DNA of 64,000 nt, taken from NCBI RefSeq assembly GCF_033242265.1, contig NZ_BTFW01000001.1:2532501-2596500 (forward strand), read 5' to 3'. This stretch comes from Novosphingobium sp. IK01 (lineage in GTDB: Bacteria > Pseudomonadota > Alphaproteobacteria > Sphingomonadales > Sphingomonadaceae). This document shows positions 56,314 through 63,845 of the stretch, piece by piece (position 1 is the stretch's first letter; each line of letters begins with the position of its first letter). The notes below the pieces were generated by a model. The model saw only the letters and a program-made list of their open reading frames with translations, was not told the DNA's origin and did no database searches. Made by a program: the position numbers and the translations under genes.

Positions 56314-57000
56314 TCAGCGGTCCAGCTGCACGGTGGCGTCGAGTTCGTCCATGATGGCATCATGGGCCACCGAATCGTCGGTGCTGCGCCGGGGAATCTG
56401 GCCGGCATCGATCATCTGGGACAGCGTGGCACGGGCGCGGCCCACGCGGCTCTTGATCGTGCCCACCGCACACTGGCAGATCTGCGCGGCTTCCTCGTAG
56501 GAAAAGCCGCCTGCGCCCACCAGCAGCAGCGCCTCGCGCCGTTCGGGGGGGAGGGTGAGCAGCGCTCGGTGCATGTCCGAGAGGTGCAGCGGACCTTCCT
56601 GTCCGGCCGGGGCGACCAGCACGCGTTCGGCCACGGTCTCGTCGTAGTCGGCGCGGAAGCGGTTGCGGCGCATGTCGGTGAGGTAGGCGTTGCGCAGGAT
56701 CACGAATGTCCATGCGCGCATCGAGGTGCCCGGTTCGAACCGTTCCTGCGCGGCCCAGGCCTTGAGCAGGGTTTCCTGCACGAGGTCGTCGGCCAGGTCG
56801 GGGCGACCGCACAGACCGCGGGCAAAGGCGCGCAAGTGCGGGATCACGCCGGTCAGCTCGCGCTTGAAGGCGATGGCATCGTGCGCGCTGCGGGGCGCGC
56901 GGGCCGGGGCGGCGGATGGGGTGGTGCCGGAGGAGGACGCGCCCTGCGGCGCGCTGTCGGTGGGTGTTGGGGCTGCTGCATTACCCATGCGCATCGTCAT
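56314..57000 (-). CDS. ecfG: General stress response sigma factor EcfG
   Basis: A 228-residue ECF sigma factor of the EcfG (ECF15) group. A low-complexity N-terminus of about 40 residues precedes region 2 (DDLVQETLLKAWAAQERFEP and MRRNRFRADYDE) and region 4 (LTLPPERREALLLVGAGGF, then CQCAVGTIKSRVGRA, the DNA-reading helix). It directs stress genes from GGAAC-N16-CGTT promoters. NepR holds it inactive until PhyR is phosphorylated. The ATG at 57000 overlaps the nepR stop by 20 bases; ATGs at 56994 and 56988 are alternatives. One perfect EcfG promoter lies upstream of nepR, so the unit is self-activating. Confidence 0.94.
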   Translation of the reverse strand: MTMRMGNAAAPTPTDSAPQGASSSGTTPSAAPARAPRSAHDAIAFKRELTGVIPHLRAFARGLCGRPDLADDLVQETLLKAWAAQERFEPGTSMRAWTFVILRNAYLTDMRRNRFRADYDETVAERVLVAPAGQEGPLHLSDMHRALLTLPPERREALLLVGAGGFSYEEAAQICQCAVGTIKSRVGRARATLSQMIDAGQIPRRSTDDSVAHDAIMDELDATVQLDR

Positions 57001-57157
57001 CCAGCTGGTCGAGCAGCTTGGCGAAGCTGTCGGGCAGGGGTTCTTCCACGACAGAATCGTAGAGGCGGCGCAGGCCGTCGGCCCACTCGGGCGACTTGCC
57101 CCGCTCGCCGTTGCGGCGCCGGGGGGCAGGGGTCTTCATAGGTGCATCTTTCGACAT
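56981..57157 (-). CDS. nepR: Anti-sigma factor NepR
   Basis: A 58-residue protein (52 if the second ATG at 57139 is used). The conserved helix pair is LRRLYDSVVEEPLPDSFAKL, followed by LDQLDD, the signature of NepR. It binds EcfG at rest and moves to phosphorylated PhyR under stress. It lies directly before ecfG with a 20-base overlap, and the pair is read from the EcfG-type promoter at 57334-57358. Confidence 0.9.
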   Translation of the reverse strand: MSKDAPMKTPAPRRRNGERGKSPEWADGLRRLYDSVVEEPLPDSFAKLLDQLDDDAHG

Positions 57158-57618
57158 TCGCTTTCGGCTACGCCTCCCCCCTTGGGTCGTCGCGAGAATG
57201 ATGGCCCTTCGGCAGGATGTGCCGGAGGCGCTGGTTGGCATGCACGACGAGGCAGCCTCCGGGGCGGTGCCAGGGCACCTGAGCCAGCCAACGGACTGCT
57301 TGCGCCCGCCTGTCGTGCGGTGATCGCGGGTGAAACGGTGCCAGTCTCCTTCGGTTCCCGCCAAATCACAATGGGAACGTTGGGGCAGGTGGGGCGGGCA
57401 GGCGGTGGTTCGGGCGCTTTTTTTGGGGCTAACCTGCGGGAATCTCGAAAAATCGGGAAATTTCCAAGATTTCCGGGCACCTGACCTTGCATGGAGCGTT
57501 TGGGCAGGCATGATTGCTCCTTCGGGGCGGCAAGGGCTCTGGCCTCCTTTCTGCGGGGAATGCTCCGGTACTGTTTCGAGAGGGCTCCGGCCCGGCGCGC
57601 AAGACTGACGAGAAAGGC
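57158..57618. other. Divergent control region between nepR-ecfG and the histidine kinase
   Basis: There is no gene in these 461 bases. The region contains the minus-strand EcfG promoter at 57334-57358. A cluster of short palindromic units around GGAAATTTCC (57456-57465), about 155 bases before the kinase start, could be an operator. I found no EcfG-type promoter pointing toward the kinase. Confidence 0.5.
57334..57358 (-). promoter_or_regulatory. EcfG-dependent promoter of nepR-ecfG
   Basis: On the minus strand GGAAC (57354-57358) and CGTT (57334-57337) are separated by exactly 16 bases, matching the EcfG consensus in full. It lies about 180 bases before nepR and gives positive feedback. Confidence 0.85.
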
Positions 57619-59352
57619 ATGCAAGGTCCGGTGGGGAAGTCGTTTTCAGAGAAGAATCTGGCCCCACGGTGGTACGAACGGTTTCCGCGTGCGCTGCCGA
57701 TCGGCATTTTCGTGCTGACCATGGCGGTCACGCTGGTCAGCGTCTTTGCGATCGAACGGGCCGAGCACCAGCGCCAGATTGCCCAGATCGACAAGGCCGC
57801 GCAGGAAATCACCGCCGGGCTCGAACGCCGGGCCAACAGCAACGCGGCCTTTCTGCGGTCGGCGGCTGCGCTCTTTGCGACACGCTCTTCGGTCGAGCCG
57901 GCGCTGTTCGCCTCGTTCGTCGACCAGCTCCGCATCGAGGACAGCGGCGCGGGCGTGAAGGGCATGGGCTGGGCCATGCGCGTGGCGCCCGGCGATATCC
58001 CGATGGTCGAGCGGGTCATGCGCGAGGGTGGCGCCCGGCAGTTCACGATCTATTCCATCGCCAGCGTTCCCGGACATGCCGGGGCGGCGCCTTCTGGCGG
58101 CGCGACGCGCGGCGGCAGGGGCTATGCGGTGCCGATCATGTATCTGGCGCCCGAAGATGCCCGCAACCGGCGCTTCATCGGTTTCGACATGGCGAGCGAT
58201 CCGGTGCGGCGGATGGCGATGGACCGGGCCGAACTGCTGGCCCGGCCGGTGGCCTCGGGCCTGCTGCATCTGGTCGGTGACGGACACAGGGGCGGGCCGA
58301 CCGGGTTCATCATGGTCATGCCGGTGTTCGGTTCCGCGCATGAAGGGGGCAAGCGGGTCCTGCGCGGCTTCGTCTTCATGCCGTTCGAGGCGGCTGGTTT
58401 CCTGCGGGCCTCGTTGCCAGCCGATGATTCCGGCGAGCCTCTGGCCGTGCGCCTCTACGACGGCCAGGAAGCGCCCGGACGGCTTCTGGCCAGCGCCCAT
58501 CCTGAAATCCATTCGGGCCGGGTTGTCCGGCGCGGGGTGGAACTGGCCGGGCGGCACTGGGGGCTGGTGGTCGAGGCGGCGCCGAGCCTGGTGCTGAGCA
58601 TGCTCTCGATGATGACCTTGCTGTTCGGCCTGCTGGTGGCGACGCTGCTGATGGCGCTGGCCCGGCTGGTTGGCCATCAGGTGGCCGAGGACCGGCTGGC
58701 GCTGGCCTGGTTCGAGCAGCAATCCTCGATCCGCGATTCGCTCACGCGCGAGTTGAACCACCGGGTCAAGAACACGCTGGCCAATGTGCTCTCGATCATT
58801 GCGCTCACCCGCCGCCGGGCGACCGACCTCGACAGCTTCGTGGAAAGCCTCGAAGGGCGCATCCGCGCGCTTTCGGCCACGCACGACCTGCTTACCCAGT
58901 CGGAATGGGGGACCACCCCGGTCGGTCTGGTGATCCGCACCGAACTGGCGCCTTATGCGCAAGGGACCGAGCGCCATGTCGACATCGACGGCCCCGATGT
59001 GCAACTGGCCCCCAACGACGCGCTGTCGCTGGGGCTGGCCATTCACGAACTGGCGACCAATGCGGCCAAGTATGGCGCGCTCAGCGTGCCGGGCGGGCGG
59101 GTTTCGGTGCGGTGGGAACTGGCCGGAAACGCGACCGCGCGCATTTGCTGGGAAGAGCGCGGGGGGCCGGCAATCGACCCCGAGGTTCGCCGCAAGCGGG
59201 GCTTTGGCACCGATCTGATCGAGAAGATCGTGGCGCATGAATTGCGCAACCCGGTCGACTTGCGCTTTGAGCCCGAAGGCGTGCGCTGCACGCTCGTGAT
59301 CCCGGTGCGCCAGCGGGGCAACTTTGCCATTCGCGCGGGGCGCAAGGGCTGA
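57619..59352 (+). CDS. CHASE-domain sensor histidine kinase of the HWE/HisKA_2 type
   Basis: A 577-residue membrane kinase. Two helices (ALPIGIFVLTMAVTLVSVFA and SMLSMMTLLFGLLVATLLMA) flank a periplasmic CHASE domain with RRANSNAAFLRSAAALFA and GVKGMGWAMRV. The phosphoacceptor is His381 in RELNHRVKNTLANVLS. The ATPase part has IHELATNAAKYGALS and GFGTDLIEKIVAHEL. Kinases of this type phosphorylate or dephosphorylate PhyR; sphingomonad PhyP and Caulobacter PhyK are the models. It is convergent with phyR. The ATG at 57619 follows AGAAAGG. Confidence 0.92.
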   Translation: MQGPVGKSFSEKNLAPRWYERFPRALPIGIFVLTMAVTLVSVFAIERAEHQRQIAQIDKAAQEITAGLERRANSNAAFLRSAAALFATRSSVEPALFASFVDQLRIEDSGAGVKGMGWAMRVAPGDIPMVERVMREGGARQFTIYSIASVPGHAGAAPSGGATRGGRGYAVPIMYLAPEDARNRRFIGFDMASDPVRRMAMDRAELLARPVASGLLHLVGDGHRGGPTGFIMVMPVFGSAHEGGKRVLRGFVFMPFEAAGFLRASLPADDSGEPLAVRLYDGQEAPGRLLASAHPEIHSGRVVRRGVELAGRHWGLVVEAAPSLVLSMLSMMTLLFGLLVATLLMALARLVGHQVAEDRLALAWFEQQSSIRDSLTRELNHRVKNTLANVLSIIALTRRRATDLDSFVESLEGRIRALSATHDLLTQSEWGTTPVGLVIRTELAPYAQGTERHVDIDGPDVQLAPNDALSLGLAIHELATNAAKYGALSVPGGRVSVRWELAGNATARICWEERGGPAIDPEVRRKRGFGTDLIEKIVAHELRNPVDLRFEPEGVRCTLVIPVRQRGNFAIRAGRKG

Positions 59353-59376
59353 AGGGACCGGAATCCACCCGGAATG

Positions 59377-59412
59377 CAAAAAGGGCCGCCCCGGTTGATG
59401 GGGGCGGCCCTT
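59377..59412. terminator. Bidirectional terminator between the kinase and phyR
   Basis: AAGGGCCGCCCC (59381-59392) pairs with GGGGCGGCCCTT (59401-59412) across a short loop. The A run on the left gives a T tail for phyR on the minus strand. Confidence 0.88.
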
Positions 59413-59482
59413 GTGCATTGAGGGGGCATCGGGCCGCGTGGGACGGCACAAAGACGGGATTGAGTGACGGGATTGGGAAAGG

Positions 59483-60298
59483 TCAGGCGAGCGGGCTGCT
59501 CGATCCGAAGAACAGGGCCTGGCTGATCGCCGCGCGCACGGTGGCTTCCTGAAAGGGCTTGGTGATCAGGTAGGTCGGCTCCGGGCGGTCGCCGGTGAGC
59601 AGGCGCTCGGGATAGGCGGTGATGAAGATCACCGGCACGTCGACCAGCTTGAGGATGTCGTCCACCGCGTCGAGGCCCGAGGAACCATCGGCGAGCTGGA
59701 TGTCGGCCAGCACGAGGCCGGGTGTCTCGCTCATCGCGATCTCGCGCGCCTGGGTCCGCGTGGCGGCCATGCCGCACACGTCGTGGCCGAGCGAGCGCAC
59801 GAGGTCTTCGAGCTGCATCGAGATCAGCGGTTCGTCCTCGATGATGAGGACGGTGGTGGCCGATTCGCGGTCGATCTCCTCGACTGCCTCCTGTACAAGC
59901 GCCTCGACATCGGCGGGCGTGGTGTCGAGAATCTCGGCGGCCTGGGCGACCGAGAAATCTTCGAGCGTCACCAGCAGCAGCGCCTGACGGTTGGCGGGTG
60001 TGACCTGTGCGAGGCGTTCCTGCGCGGCGGTCTCGTGAAGGCCGAGGCCTTCTGCCCCGGACTGATCGCCCCCGGAATGAACAACCGTATCGACGAAGGC
60101 GCTCGACCAGACCTTGTTGAACGCCCGGTAGAGCGCGACGCGGCCCTCGCCGATCTGGCTGCGCAGGCTGGCATCGGCCAGTGCGGCTTCGAGCGTGGCC
60201 CGCACGAAAGCATCGCCGGTCTGCTGGCTGCCGGTCAGGGCACGCGCATAGCGGCGAAGATAGGGCAGATTGGAAGCTACTTTGGCGCCCAGTGACAT
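59483..60298 (-). CDS. phyR: PhyR, anti-anti-sigma response regulator of the general stress response
   Basis: A 271-residue protein with an N-terminal sigma-like domain (residues 1-140; NLPYLRRYARALTGSQQTGD and the degenerate region 4 LLLVTLEDFSVAQAAEIL) and a C-terminal receiver. The receiver has acidic E154 and D155, phosphoacceptor Asp199 in LVLADIQLADGSSG, and Lys247 in ITKPF. When phosphorylated it sequesters NepR and frees EcfG. A GGAAC element lies 55-59 bases upstream, but its partner reads AATT rather than CGTT, so EcfG control of phyR itself is uncertain. Confidence 0.96.
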   Translation of the reverse strand: MSLGAKVASNLPYLRRYARALTGSQQTGDAFVRATLEAALADASLRSQIGEGRVALYRAFNKVWSSAFVDTVVHSGGDQSGAEGLGLHETAAQERLAQVTPANRQALLLVTLEDFSVAQAAEILDTTPADVEALVQEAVEEIDRESATTVLIIEDEPLISMQLEDLVRSLGHDVCGMAATRTQAREIAMSETPGLVLADIQLADGSSGLDAVDDILKLVDVPVIFITAYPERLLTGDRPEPTYLITKPFQEATVRAAISQALFFGSSSPLA

Positions 60299-60489
60299 TT
60301 AAACCCCTTCCTGGCTACGCGATGCCTGTCCAAATTCTCTAGGCGTGATTTGGTTCCCGTGCCAGCGCAAGGAAGGCGGGGCGGGCCATCCGCCGCGCGG
60401 GGATCGGCTCGGGAATGGTCCATTCGGACGAGCCCGTTCGTTCTCTTGCGGTTCTTGCCAGAGGGCCGACAGTTTTTTTCCAAAGGCAG
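60299..60489. other. phyR upstream region
   Basis: No gene is supported here. GGAAC on the minus strand at 60353-60357 with a weak AATT 16 bases away is a poor EcfG match. The small overlapping frames in this stretch have no ribosome sites. Confidence 0.4.
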
Positions 60490-60514
60490 GGAACTGCCGG
60501 ACGGGCACGCCGTT
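60490..60514 (+). promoter_or_regulatory. EcfG-dependent promoter of a candidate sRNA
   Basis: GGAAC (60490-60494), 16 bases, then CGTT (60511-60514): a full match to the EcfG consensus, reading away from phyR on the plus strand. No coding gene lies in this direction before a terminator about 90 bases on. Confidence 0.8.
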
Positions 60515-60519
60515 TAGCC

Positions 60520-60604
60520 CTTGTCACCGCCGAGACCCCCCTCCCGTCCAAGCGGCTGGTGATACGATCCCGAAGGCCTCCGCCTCCCCGGCGGGGGCCT
60601 TTTT
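60520..60604 (+). ncRNA. Candidate GsrN-like stress small RNA
   Basis: About 85 bases between an EcfG promoter and a strong terminator. The 5' stem TCACC-GCCG (60524-60532) pairs with CGGC-T-GGTGA (60553-60562) with one bulge. It presents a 20-base loop with CCCCCCTCCC, which can pair with ribosome-binding sites. The 3' hairpin AAGGCCTCCGCC (60573-60584) pairs with GGCGGGGGCCTT with one wobble and ends in T. Caulobacter GsrN shares all these traits: a sigma-T promoter, a place beside the stress regulators, a C-rich loop in the 5' stem and an intrinsic terminator. The exact 5' end is inferred. Confidence 0.7.
60573..60604 (+). terminator. Intrinsic terminator of the candidate sRNA
   Basis: A 12-bp stem, AAGGCCTCCGCC with GGCGGGGGCCTT and one T-G wobble, with loop TCCCC and a T run to 60604. 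Confidence 0.9.
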
Positions 60605-60633
60605 CGTGGGCGACAGCGCTTCGGGGGCGGTTT

Positions 60634-61152
60634 TCAGAGGTGCAGGGCGTTGCGCAGGCGGCTGAGCAGCCCCGGATGCCGGGCATGATGGCGCACGAGA
60701 TCGGCCAGCGCATCGGGCGGGAAGGGCTTGGCCAGAACATGGCCGAGGCGGGCGATGCGCGGGGGGATGCTTTCGGGCGTGCCGGTCGAGAACACGATCA
60801 GCGGCGGCGTGGGGCTCATGGCCACGGCCAGTTCGGCCAGGGCCCAGCCATCGTCGCGGTCGGCCAGATGGACATCGAGGACGAGGATCGCGGGGCGCAG
60901 GGCCTGCATGGCGGCCCGCGCTGTGGCGGTCGAATGGCAGGTGGTCACGGTGTCGGCACCCGCCTCGTGCAGGGCCTCGGCCATGGCGAGCGCGAGGATC
61001 GGTTCGTCCTCGACGATCAGCGCCTGCCCTAATCCGCGTGACCCTGAGCCTCCCTGACCCGCTCCTGCATGCCCCTGCGGATCATGCCGGTGAGGCACGG
61101 ATGAGGGGGTGGAAGCGGGAGGGGAAGCGTCGGTCGGGGCGCTCTTGTCCAT
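60634..61152 (-). CDS. Single-domain response regulator
   Basis: A 172-residue protein. The first 40 residues are low complexity (Pro, Ser, Gly, His); the rest is a receiver domain. VEDEP supplies the acidic pocket (E48, D49), Asp93 in VLDVHLADRDDG is the phosphoacceptor, and Lys142 is in LAKPFPPD. There is no output domain. Beside the PhyR locus, such proteins can pass phosphate between HWE kinases and PhyR, like Sphingomonas SdrG or Caulobacter MrrA. That role is inferred from place and type. The ATG at 61152 follows AAGGAA by 9 bases; the longer frame is discarded. Confidence 0.88.
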   Translation of the reverse strand: MDKSAPTDASPPASTPSSVPHRHDPQGHAGAGQGGSGSRGLGQALIVEDEPILALAMAEALHEAGADTVTTCHSTATARAAMQALRPAILVLDVHLADRDDGWALAELAVAMSPTPPLIVFSTGTPESIPPRIARLGHVLAKPFPPDALADLVRHHARHPGLLSRLRNALHL

Positions 61153-61290
61153 GGTCTCGCGTTCCTTCGCCGGCCGTGTTGGCCAAGCCCTTGCAGCATC
61201 AGGTCTTTGCGAGGATAGCCTGGAGGCCTGCCAAATCAACGGGGCTGTACGGAAAATGTTCCGTGCCCGCGCCCTGCACCCGGCTGCTGC

Positions 61291-61344
61291 GGGTAGGGGA
61301 GCGGGCCGGTGCCGAACCGAAATTCGCCTCTTCGGCGAATTTCG
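61291..61344. repeat. Copy of the glmM-side repeat after the GNAT-like gene
   Basis: GGGGAGCGGGCCGGTGCCG (from 61297) followed by the hairpin CGAAATTCGCC/GGCGAATTTCG repeats the order found in reverse at 51106-51166. It lies directly after the stop of the minus-strand gene at 61355. Confidence 0.8.
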
Positions 61345-61354
61345 AATCAGACTC

Positions 61355-62509
61355 TCAGAGCGTGCGTTCGTAGATCGTGTAGCGCTTGTTGACCTTGCTC
61401 TCGATCGCATCGGCAATGGCGATCATGCCCTGGTTGTCGTCGAGGATCCAGCCGATCTCCCCGCGCGAGGCGCCATAGTTGGCCACCGAGTTGCGGCGGA
61501 TATATTCGATCATCATGAAGGCCAGCTGGCTGGCGAGGCGCGAGGACTGGAGCTTCTTGCGCACCCCCATCAGCGGCACGCGCATGGTGCGGCAGTGCGG
61601 GCGGTTGAGCCAGCGCAGCAGCTTGAACCAGTTGAACGGGAGCAGCTTGCCGCCCATCGGCTGGAGCACTTCGTTGAGGTCGGGCAGCGTCATCATGAAA
61701 GCCACCGGCTCGCCCTCGTACTCGGCGATCTGGATCAGGTCCTCGCGCACGATCGGCTTGAACTTCTTGCCCGCGTAGGCGATCTCGGTCTGGGTGAAGG
61801 GCACGAAGCCCCAGTTGTCGGACCAGGCATCGTTGAGGATGTCGAGGATGATCGCCGCCTCGGCGTCGAACTTGCTCTTGTCGACATTGCGCACGCGGAT
61901 CTTGGCGTTCTTCTCGCCCGATTGCACGATGCGCTGGATCAGCGGCGGGAACTGCTTCGAGATGTCCAGCTCATACGTCAGCAACTGCTTGGCCGGGGTA
62001 TAGGGCAGGGCCTCGATATAGTGCTGATAGCGCTCGGCCTGATGCCCCATCATCACCGTGGGCGGATGGTCGAAGCCAAGGGTCAGCTGGCCCGGCTCCT
62101 CCCAGACCGACATCGAGAGCGGCGCGAGCACGCGGGTCATGCCCTTTTCGCGCAGCCAGGCCTCGGCCCGCGCGATCAGCGCATGGGCGACGGCTTCGTC
62201 CTCGGCTTCGAGCAGGCCCCAGTTGCCCGTGCCCGGCCCCATGCCCTGTACAGGGTCCATGGCAATGGCGAGGCGGTCGATATGGGCCGAGATGCGCCCC
62301 ACCACGGCCCCGGCGCGGCGGGCCAGGAACAGCTGGACATCGGCATGTTCGAAAAACGGGTTCTTGCCCGGCGTGATCAGTTCGGCCGCTTCCATGCGCA
62401 GCGGCGGCACCCAGTTGGAATCGCCGGCGTTGAGGCGGTAGGCCAGGTCGACGAAGGCAGCACGTTCGGCCTTGCCTGCAACGGGGGTGATCACTACTTC
62501 GCCTGCCAC
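61355..62509 (-). CDS. GNAT-fold N-acyltransferase-like protein, candidate bacterial ceramide synthase
   Basis: A 384-residue soluble or peripheral protein. It lacks a membrane helix, has GNAT-like halves (AGAVVGRISAHIDRL and EGEPVAFMMTLPDLNEVL), and carries the conserved motifs LAPLSMSVWEEPGQLTLGFD and SDNWGFVPFTQTEI. Proteins of this family are often listed as hypothetical or as dATP pyrophosphohydrolase. From memory, the acyltransferase of Caulobacter ceramide synthesis (bCerS) belongs here, which would suit a sphingolipid-making organism and the divergent desaturase gene. No serine palmitoyltransferase is in the window, so the assignment stays tentative. Confidence 0.8.
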   Translation of the reverse strand: MAGEVVITPVAGKAERAAFVDLAYRLNAGDSNWVPPLRMEAAELITPGKNPFFEHADVQLFLARRAGAVVGRISAHIDRLAIAMDPVQGMGPGTGNWGLLEAEDEAVAHALIARAEAWLREKGMTRVLAPLSMSVWEEPGQLTLGFDHPPTVMMGHQAERYQHYIEALPYTPAKQLLTYELDISKQFPPLIQRIVQSGEKNAKIRVRNVDKSKFDAEAAIILDILNDAWSDNWGFVPFTQTEIAYAGKKFKPIVREDLIQIAEYEGEPVAFMMTLPDLNEVLQPMGGKLLPFNWFKLLRWLNRPHCRTMRVPLMGVRKKLQSSRLASQLAFMMIEYIRRNSVANYGASRGEIGWILDDNQGMIAIADAIESKVNKRYTIYERTL

Positions 62510-62669
62510 GATATCGCCTTTGTTTGGAGTTACACGCGCTCTGTCCCGGCTGCCTGCGGTGCAGGCCGGGGACTTGTCAAGCCGGACGAACCCAGGCGGA
62601 CCGGCTATCGCATGTGGGCGGCCCCGTTGCCGTCTGCTATGTCATGGGTATCTTGGGATTCATTTTGCA

Positions 62670-63788
62670 ATGCTTGCCACCGACCATCTCGACCACACCG
62701 ACGTGCACGACGCGCATGAAGCTGCCGGACGGCCCCGTCCGCCCGGCCTTGCCGGCACGCCCGAAGACAAGGCGATGCTGCGCGCTGCCGCCGACCTCAC
62801 CCGCGACATCACGCGCGCGCGGCCCGAAATCTACTGGCCCGACATGCTCGTCTCGGCGGTGCTGGGCTATGGCGCGCTGGCGCTGGCGATCCGCACGGCG
62901 ATTTCAGGGGGCAGCGGTCTGGTCGTGTTGGCGCTCGGCGTCTTTGCCGCGCTCGCGCTCTATCGCGCGCTGCTGTTCATCCACGAGTTGACGCATATCC
63001 ACCGCGATGCGCTGCCCGGTTTCCGCTTCGTGTGGAATCTGCTGGTCGGCATTCCGGTGCTGATGCCCTCGTTCATGTATGAAGGCGTCCACTCGCTTCA
63101 CCATTCGCGCATCCGCTATGGCACGGTCGAAGACCCCGAATACCTGCCGCTCGCGCTGATGAAGCCGTGGTCGCTGCCGGTCTTCACGCTCACCGCGCTG
63201 CTCCTGCCGGTCGGTCTGCTGCTGCGCTCGGCGGTGCTGGTGCCGCTGGGCGTGATCGTGCCGCCGCTGCGCACGCTGGTGTGGGAACGCGCTTCCTCGC
63301 TCTCGATCAACCCGTCCTTCCGCCGCCGCAAGCCCGAGGGGGCCTTTGCCCGCATGGTGTTCTGGCAGGAACTGGGCGCGACGCTCTGGGCCTGGACGGT
63401 GCTGGGCTGGTCGGCCACGCATGGCTGGCTGCCGCTCGAAATCGCCATCGGCGTGATCGCGCTGGCTGCGCTGCTCAACCAGGTGCGCACGCTCGTGGCC
63501 CACTTGTGGGAGAACGAGGGCGACCAGATGACGGTGACCGGCCAGTACCTCGATTCGGTCAATGTTCCGCCGCCGGGCGTGTGGGGCGGGATCTGGGCTC
63601 CGGTGGGCCTGCGCTATCACGCGCTGCACCATCTCCTGCCCAGCATGCCCTATCATTCGCTGGGCGAATGCCACCGCCGGCTGCGCGCGCATCTGGGCAT
63701 GGGCTCGACCTATGAAAAGGCCAATTATCCGGGCCTGTTCCCGCTGCTGGCCCGTCTGGTCCGCTCGACGATGGGAGCGCGGGCTTAA
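62670..63788 (+). CDS. Membrane fatty-acid/sphingolipid desaturase family protein
   Basis: A 372-residue integral membrane di-iron enzyme. The three histidine boxes are HELTHIH (105-111), HSLHH (141-145) and HALHH near residue 312, with hydrophobic pairs of helices between them. It should introduce a double bond or hydroxyl into a lipid acyl chain. It is divergent from the acyltransferase-like gene across 160 bases, which suggests a shared lipid pathway. The start at 62670 is the first ATG with sensible sequence behind it. A family A hairpin follows the stop. Confidence 0.9.
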   Translation: MLATDHLDHTDVHDAHEAAGRPRPPGLAGTPEDKAMLRAAADLTRDITRARPEIYWPDMLVSAVLGYGALALAIRTAISGGSGLVVLALGVFAALALYRALLFIHELTHIHRDALPGFRFVWNLLVGIPVLMPSFMYEGVHSLHHSRIRYGTVEDPEYLPLALMKPWSLPVFTLTALLLPVGLLLRSAVLVPLGVIVPPLRTLVWERASSLSINPSFRRRKPEGAFARMVFWQELGATLWAWTVLGWSATHGWLPLEIAIGVIALAALLNQVRTLVAHLWENEGDQMTVTGQYLDSVNVPPPGVWGGIWAPVGLRYHALHHLLPSMPYHSLGECHRRLRAHLGMGSTYEKANYPGLFPLLARLVRSTMGARA

Positions 63789-63803
63789 AGTTTAAGGGAG
63801 ACT

Positions 63804-63829
63804 GAAGGGGGCATGGCCCCCTTCACCCC
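63804..63829. repeat. Dispersed hairpin repeat, family A, copy 5
   Basis: GAAGGGGGCATGGCCCCCTTC in two arms (63804-63824) followed by ACCCC. It lies 15 bases after the desaturase stop, in the convergent gap with glpX. Confidence 0.75.
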
Positions 63830-63845
63830 GTTGTCTGTTGCACGC

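Noticed and set aside
60333..60357. An EcfG promoter for phyR
   Set aside because: GGAAC is present, but the partner at 16 bases is AATT rather than CGTT, so the match is too weak to annotate.
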